DNA from: Candidatus Eiseniibacteriota bacterium
GTDB taxonomy: Bacteria; Eisenbacteria; RBG-16-71-46; CAIMUX01; VGJL01
Assembly (NCBI GenBank): GCA_014729455.1
Contig: WJJW01000055.1
Span: 1-8,616 of the forward strand
Direction: 5' to 3'
Length of the DNA: 8,616 nucleotides
Shown piece after piece: positions 4,967-8,616 of the stretch (its first letter is position 1; the number at the start of each line of letters is the position of its first letter). Both the position numbers and the translations under genes were made by a program. Below the pieces are notes generated by a model. The model ran no database searches. It saw only the letters and a list, made by a program, of their open reading frames with translations, and had not been told where the DNA came from.

Positions 4967-5808
4967 CCCGTCTCCTCGAGATGTCGCCGCAACCCCTCGC
5001 GCCAGTCCGGGAGCTCCAGGCCGAAGCTGAGCGCCAGCTCCCCGTCGAGGACCGAGTAGGCAGGCCGGGGCGCCGCGCGGCCGGAAGCGCGGCTGGAGAT
5101 CGGCGTGCACTCCGCCTCGATCCCCTCTTCCTCGAGGATCGCCCGGGCGAAGGCGAACCAGCTGCACTCCCCTTCCGCGGAGAGATGGAGGATCCCGTGC
5201 AGGTCCCCCAGCGCGGCCCTGGCGAGAGGCGGCGCAAGGTGACCGACCCACGTCGGCGACTGGATCTGGTCATCGACGACGCGGAGAGGTCGGCCCTCGC
5301 GGACCGCGCGCCGGATCGACGCGACGAAGTGGGGGCCCGGCCCGCCGAACAGACTCGAGGAGCGGACCACCAGCGAATCGGCCACGATCGTGCGGCAGGC
5401 TCTCTCCGCCTCCTCCTTCGAGCGTCCGTACCGGTTGCAGGGCGCGGTCGGCTGATGCTCCCGATACGGCTCCCGGCTCTTTCCGTCGAACACGTAGTCG
5501 GTGCTCATCATCACCAGGCGGGCGCCGGCCCGACGGCAGGCCTCGGCGAGATGGATCGTGCCGAGCGTGTTGACCCGGTACGCCTCCGCCGGTTCGGTCT
5601 CGCAGACGTCGACCCGCGTTTCCGCGGCGAGGTGCACGACCAGATCGGGCCGGACCGCCGCGACGGTCTCGTGGATCGTCTCGACCCGCTTCAGGTCGAA
5701 CCGCTCCAGTCCGGGGCTTTCGAGCCGCCCTTCCGAGGAGAGCAACGGCGCAATCGTCCGGCCCAGTAGCCCGCTGGCTCCGGTGAGGAGGATCCGCCGG
5801 CCCGACAC
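4963..5808 (-). CDS. RmlD-family dTDP-4-dehydrorhamnose reductase-like SDR
   Basis: This 281-residue extended short-chain dehydrogenase has the Rossmann NAD(P)-binding motif GASGLLG at 10-16, HLAAETRVDVCE (59-70), STDYVFDG (102-109), the catalytic Y127-x-x-x-K131, and RPAYSVLD (248-255), typical of RmlD. RmlD reduces dTDP-4-keto-L-rhamnose to dTDP-L-rhamnose. No rmlA, rmlB or rmlC is present here, so another nucleotide-sugar substrate is possible. I chose GTG at 5808, which sits 1 base after the alaS stop and 9 bases after a strong GGGAGGAG. An in-frame GTG at 5832 would overlap alaS by 23 bases, lacks a Shine-Dalgarno sequence and adds 8 non-conserved residues. The stop overlaps the next start as ATGA. 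Family assignment is firm; exact substrate is inferred. Confidence 0.88.
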   Translation of the reverse strand: MSGRRILLTGASGLLGRTIAPLLSSEGRLESPGLERFDLKRVETIHETVAAVRPDLVVHLAAETRVDVCETEPAEAYRVNTLGTIHLAEACRRAGARLVMMSTDYVFDGKSREPYREHQPTAPCNRYGRSKEEAERACRTIVADSLVVRSSSLFGGPGPHFVASIRRAVREGRPLRVVDDQIQSPTWVGHLAPPLARAALGDLHGILHLSAEGECSWFAFARAILEEEGIEAECTPISSRASGRAAPRPAYSVLDGELALSFGLELPDWREGLRRHLEETG

Positions 5809-5809
5809 C

Positions 5810-8437
5810 TCAGCCTTCTCCTCCCGATCCACCCAGCCGTCCGGCGAGCCGATCGCGCATCGTCGCGAGGATCTCTTCCAGCCGACCGGCCTCCTTCACC
5901 CCCGCCATCGCCAGGTGCGGGCGCCCCCCGCCGGAGCCGCCGGCGATCTCGGCCGCCTCGCGCACCACCGCGTCCGCCCGGGCGGTCCCCGCCTCGATCA
6001 GGTCATCGGTCACGACGGCCAGCAGCGTCGTCTTCGAACCGGCGCGGACGCCGATCAGCCCGATCCCGCTTCCGAGACGCGCGCGGATCCGGTCGCCCAC
6101 CTCGCGGATCCCGCCGGTGTCCTCGAGCAGCAACTCGGAGACCAGGAGCGTTCCGTTCGGAAGGTCTCGGCCCGCCCTCCAGAGATCGGCGAGTTCGTCG
6201 GCCGCTCCCCGGGTCTTCAGGGCGGCGACCTCCTTCTTCAGCTTCTGGTTCTCTTCGAGCACCTTCCGGATCCGGTCCGGGATCTCCTCCGGGGCCGCCC
6301 GGAGCTGTTCGCGGATCGCCTCGACGAGCCGCCTCTGCTCCAGGCGCGCCTCCACCGCGCCGGTGCCCGTGATCGCCTCGATCCGGCGCACACCGGCGGC
6401 GATCCCCGCTTCGGAGAGGATGGTGAACGTCCCGATCTCCCCGGTTCGCGAGACGTGCGTTCCGCCGCAGAGCTCCTCGCTGAAGCCTTCCACGCCGATC
6501 CGGCGCACCGTGTCGCCGTACTTCTCGCCGAAGAGGGCCGTCACCCCCTCGGCGATCGCCTCGTCATAGGTCGAGTGCCGGATCGCGACCGCCGTATCGG
6601 CCATCACCTGCTCATTGACCGTCCGTTCGACCTGTTCGATCTGCTCCGGCGTCATGGCACCGGTGTGCGTGAAGTCGAAGCGCAGGCGATCGGGCGCGAC
6701 GAGCGAGCCGGCCTGCGTGACGTGGGGGCCGAGGTGCCGGCGCAGCGCGGCGTGTAGCAGGTGCGTCGCGGTATGGTTGCGCATGGTCGACGCCCGCGCC
6801 CGCGCATCCACGATCAGGCGGACCGGACCGGGGGCCCACGTTCCCTCCTCGAGCCGGACGCGGTGTCGGGTCTCGCCGTCGGCGGCACGCGTGTCGAGAA
6901 CCGTGCCGGCAAGCCCTTCCCCCCGGATCGTCCCGACGTCGCCGACCTGCCCGCCCGCCTCGGCGTAGAAGGGGGTCTCGGCCGCGACCACCCACCACTC
7001 CCCGTCCGCCTCGGGAACCGGTGCGATGCGGCAGAGCGGAGCCTCGACCTCCAGCTTCTCGTAGCCGACGAAACGGACCTGGGCGCAGTCGCGGAAGCGG
7101 GTCCACTCGAGCTCCCGATCCTTCCGGTCGTGGAAGGTCGCCGACGCCCGCGATCGCTCCCGCTGCCCGTCCATCTCCCGTTCGAACCCCTCGAGATCGA
7201 CCTCGAGACCGCGCTCACGGGCCAGCACCGCGGTCAAGTCCGGAGGGAATCCGAAGGTGTCGTAGAGCATGAAGAGGGATCGGCCCGAGAGACGCCCGTC
7301 GGACGCCTCCTTCCCCGCCAGCTCATCCAGCCGGGAGAGGCCCTGCTCGAGGGTCGCCTCGAACCGCTCCTCTTCCGCCTGCAACGTCACCCGGATCGGC
7401 TCCTCGGCCTTGCGCAGCTCCGGATAGACGCTCCCCATCTCCGCCACGGCCGTCGCCGCGAGACGATGGAGGAACGGTTCCCGCAGCCCGAGCCGGTGCC
7501 CCTGCACCGCCGCCCGGCGCAGGATCCGGCGGATCACGTAGCCGCGCCCCTCGTTCGACGGGAGGATCCCCTCGGTCAACGCGAACGCGAGCGCCCGGAC
7601 GTGATCGGCGATGATGTGGTAGGCCGGCCTGCGATCCGCCGCGTACGGCGCCGCGCCGAGCGAACCGACCCGTTCGATGATCGGCGCGAACAGGTCGGTC
7701 TCGAAGATCGTCCGCTTGCCGGCCATCACCATCGTCAAGCGCTCGAGACCGATTCCGGTGTCGATCCCGCGATTGGGAAGGGGGAGGTCCCGTCCGTCCT
7801 CCTGCCGGTCGAACTGCGGAAAGACGAAGTTGCCGACCTCGATCCAGCGGTCTCCCTCGTCGCCCGGCTTCTGGTCCGGACCGAGATCCTCGCCGAGATC
7901 GTAGTACAGCTCGCTGCTGGGACCGCAGGCGCCGGTCTCCCCCGCCGGCCCCCAGAAATTGTCCGCGGCCCCGAGCCGGTGGATCACGCTCGCCGGAAGA
8001 CCGATCTCGTCGCGCCAGATGGCGAACGCCTCGTCGTCCTCCTCGAAGACCGAGACTTGCAGCTTCTCGACCGGCAGCCCCATCACGCGGGTGAAGAACT
8101 CCCAGTTCCAGTGGATCGCCTCGCGCTTGAAGTAGTCCCCGAAGCTGAAGTGACCCAGCATCTCGAAGAACGTGCAGTGTCGCGGCGTGTAACCGACTTC
8201 CTCGAGGTCGGTCGCCCGGAGGCATTTCTGGACGGTCGCCGCGCGCCGGTACTCGAGCGGGTCGCGCGAGGCGTAGAGCTTCTTGAACGGGACCATTCCC
8301 GCAGAGGTGAACAACAGAGTCGGATCCTCACGGGGAACCAACGGCGCGCTCTTCAGGATCCGATGCTCCTTCCCGCGCCAGAACTCGATGAACCGATCCC
8401 GGACGTCGCGCGACAGCCTCTCCATCTCTCTACTCAT
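5810..8437 (-). CDS. alaS: Alanyl-tRNA synthetase
   Basis: This 875-residue class II synthetase attaches alanine to tRNA-Ala and edits mischarged Ser/Gly; the length equals the E. coli enzyme. The catalytic domain (1 to about 240) shows TSAGMVPFKKLY (44-55), the motif-2 region RHCTFFEMLGHFSFGDYFK (86-104; most homologues have MLGNF), GPAGETGACGPSSE (163-176) and motif 3 DTGIGLERL (226-234). The tRNA-recognition domain includes EGRGYVIRRILRRA (296-309). The editing domain has the zinc ligands HTATH (555-559) and CGGTH (657-661). A coiled coil (about 700-745) leads to the C-Ala/DHHA1 domain with GGSGGGRPHLAMAG (833-846). I chose ATG at 8437, preceded by GAGGACGAGG. The frame runs open to 8524, but those residues are the recX tail in another frame. 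It overlaps recX by 8 bases, a classic recX-alaS order. Identity is certain. Confidence 0.98.
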   Translation of the reverse strand: MSREMERLSRDVRDRFIEFWRGKEHRILKSAPLVPREDPTLLFTSAGMVPFKKLYASRDPLEYRRAATVQKCLRATDLEEVGYTPRHCTFFEMLGHFSFGDYFKREAIHWNWEFFTRVMGLPVEKLQVSVFEEDDEAFAIWRDEIGLPASVIHRLGAADNFWGPAGETGACGPSSELYYDLGEDLGPDQKPGDEGDRWIEVGNFVFPQFDRQEDGRDLPLPNRGIDTGIGLERLTMVMAGKRTIFETDLFAPIIERVGSLGAAPYAADRRPAYHIIADHVRALAFALTEGILPSNEGRGYVIRRILRRAAVQGHRLGLREPFLHRLAATAVAEMGSVYPELRKAEEPIRVTLQAEEERFEATLEQGLSRLDELAGKEASDGRLSGRSLFMLYDTFGFPPDLTAVLARERGLEVDLEGFEREMDGQRERSRASATFHDRKDRELEWTRFRDCAQVRFVGYEKLEVEAPLCRIAPVPEADGEWWVVAAETPFYAEAGGQVGDVGTIRGEGLAGTVLDTRAADGETRHRVRLEEGTWAPGPVRLIVDARARASTMRNHTATHLLHAALRRHLGPHVTQAGSLVAPDRLRFDFTHTGAMTPEQIEQVERTVNEQVMADTAVAIRHSTYDEAIAEGVTALFGEKYGDTVRRIGVEGFSEELCGGTHVSRTGEIGTFTILSEAGIAAGVRRIEAITGTGAVEARLEQRRLVEAIREQLRAAPEEIPDRIRKVLEENQKLKKEVAALKTRGAADELADLWRAGRDLPNGTLLVSELLLEDTGGIREVGDRIRARLGSGIGLIGVRAGSKTTLLAVVTDDLIEAGTARADAVVREAAEIAGGSGGGRPHLAMAGVKEAGRLEEILATMRDRLAGRLGGSGGEG
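5818..5825 (-). promoter_or_regulatory. Shine-Dalgarno site deciding the RmlD-like gene start
   Basis: GGGAGGAG lies inside the last codons of alaS (its Ser-Gly-Gly-Glu-Gly tail), 9 bases before GTG at 5808. It is the only strong ribosome-binding sequence at this junction. It sets the start just past the alaS stop and not at the upstream GTG, and it means the alaS C-terminal codons serve two purposes. Confidence 0.7.
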
Positions 8438-8616
8438 CCTCGTCCTCGAACCCGTCCTCGACCCCCGGCCCGAACCGGCCGGACGCGCCCGAGACGCGCA
8501 GCGCGAGCGAAGGGCGAAAGCCACGGGCGCGCAGCCTCCGGGCCGCGCGCTCCCTCCAATCCTCGCCGGTCCGACGGACCGTGTCGAGCACCCGCCGCGC
8601 CAGCTCCTCCTCCGGC
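8430..8616 (-). CDS. recX: C-terminal end of a RecX-like regulatory protein (runs off the right edge)
   Basis: The last 61 codons of a gene enter from the right edge and stop at TAG (8432-8430), 8 bases into alaS. The peptide contains VLDTVRRTGEDWRERAARRLRARGFRPSLALRVSG (first complete codon at 8615). The Arg-rich segment ending in R-x-R-G-F, near the end of the protein and just upstream of alaS, fits the last three-helix repeat of RecX, which inhibits and modulates RecA. The final dozen or so residues (GVEDGFEDEDE) are strongly acidic. The recA-recX-alaS order is widespread and supports the call. With only the tail visible, an unrelated short protein cannot be excluded. Confidence 0.65.
   Translation of the reverse strand, partial: PEEELARRVLDTVRRTGEDWRERAARRLRARGFRPSLALRVSGASGRFGPGVEDGFEDEDE

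Noticed and set aside
3984..5273. 429-codon minus-strand open frame across the UbiA-family and RmlD-like genes
   Set aside because: Arg/Gly/Ser-rich frame-shifted shadow; the overlapping true frames show UbiA and SDR motifs and membrane segments.
5806..5832. Upstream GTG (5832) as the start of the RmlD-like gene
   Set aside because: No ribosome-binding site precedes it and it would overlap alaS by 23 bases, whereas GTG 5808 has a well-spaced GGGAGGAG and gives the normal short N-terminus before the Rossmann motif.
5501..6757. 418-codon plus-strand open frame opposite the RmlD-like gene and alaS
   Set aside because: Spans two certain genes in antisense, with biased Asp/Arg/Pro/Leu composition and no motif.
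8438..8524. 29-residue N-terminal extension of alaS
   Set aside because: The extension is Arg/Ser-rich and coincides with the recX tail in another frame; family alignment starts near ATG 8437.
1..8616. CRISPR array, insertion sequence, integrase or attachment site, including integration at the tRNA-Gln gene
   Set aside because: No regularly spaced repeats, no transposase or integrase motifs, and no duplicated tRNA 3' end were seen; every long stretch is explained by housekeeping genes.

Overview
The window is a single co-directional block of housekeeping genes, all read on the minus strand. In transcription order (right to left) it holds: the tail of a recX-like gene, alaS, an RmlD-family reductase, a UbiA-family polyprenyl-phosphate phosphoribosyltransferase, ispE, spoVG, tRNA-Gln(UUG), prs, rplY (long Ctc form of bL25), pth, and the start of rpsF. 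The DNA is strongly GC-rich, and codon third positions are mostly G or C. No mobile element, CRISPR array, rRNA or phage gene is visible.

Organism: a high-GC bacterium, probably with a Gram-negative-type genome plan. The order ispE / tRNA-Gln / prs / rplY / pth / rpsF is familiar to me from deltaproteobacteria-like and related genomes. A free-standing spoVG in this neighbourhood, with no sporulation genes beside it, fits such lineages better than a Firmicute. The sequence alone does not let me name the phylum.

Layout: the right-hand block (8616-3196) is packed as a translationally coupled operon. recX overlaps alaS by 8 bases, alaS and the RmlD gene are 1 base apart, the RmlD and UbiA genes share ATGA, and ispE starts inside the UbiA gene. 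The left-hand block (3195-1) is looser, with gaps of 132, 95, 88, 35, 12 and 91 bases. These gaps contain several small inverted repeats but no convincing U-tailed terminator or sigma-70 promoter.

How the genes fit together: alaS, tRNA-Gln, rplY, rpsF and pth serve translation. prs makes PRPP and ispE acts in the MEP isoprenoid pathway. The UbiA-family enzyme between them would join PRPP to a polyprenyl phosphate, so the cluster brings together suppliers of both of its substrates. The RmlD-like reductase suggests an envelope-sugar role. No undescribed system is evident. The observations most worth a second look are the PRPP/isoprenoid grouping, a possible structured spoVG leader that would mask its ribosome-binding site, the unclear ispE start together with its low-GC 3' segment, and a duplicated start region in front of rpsF.
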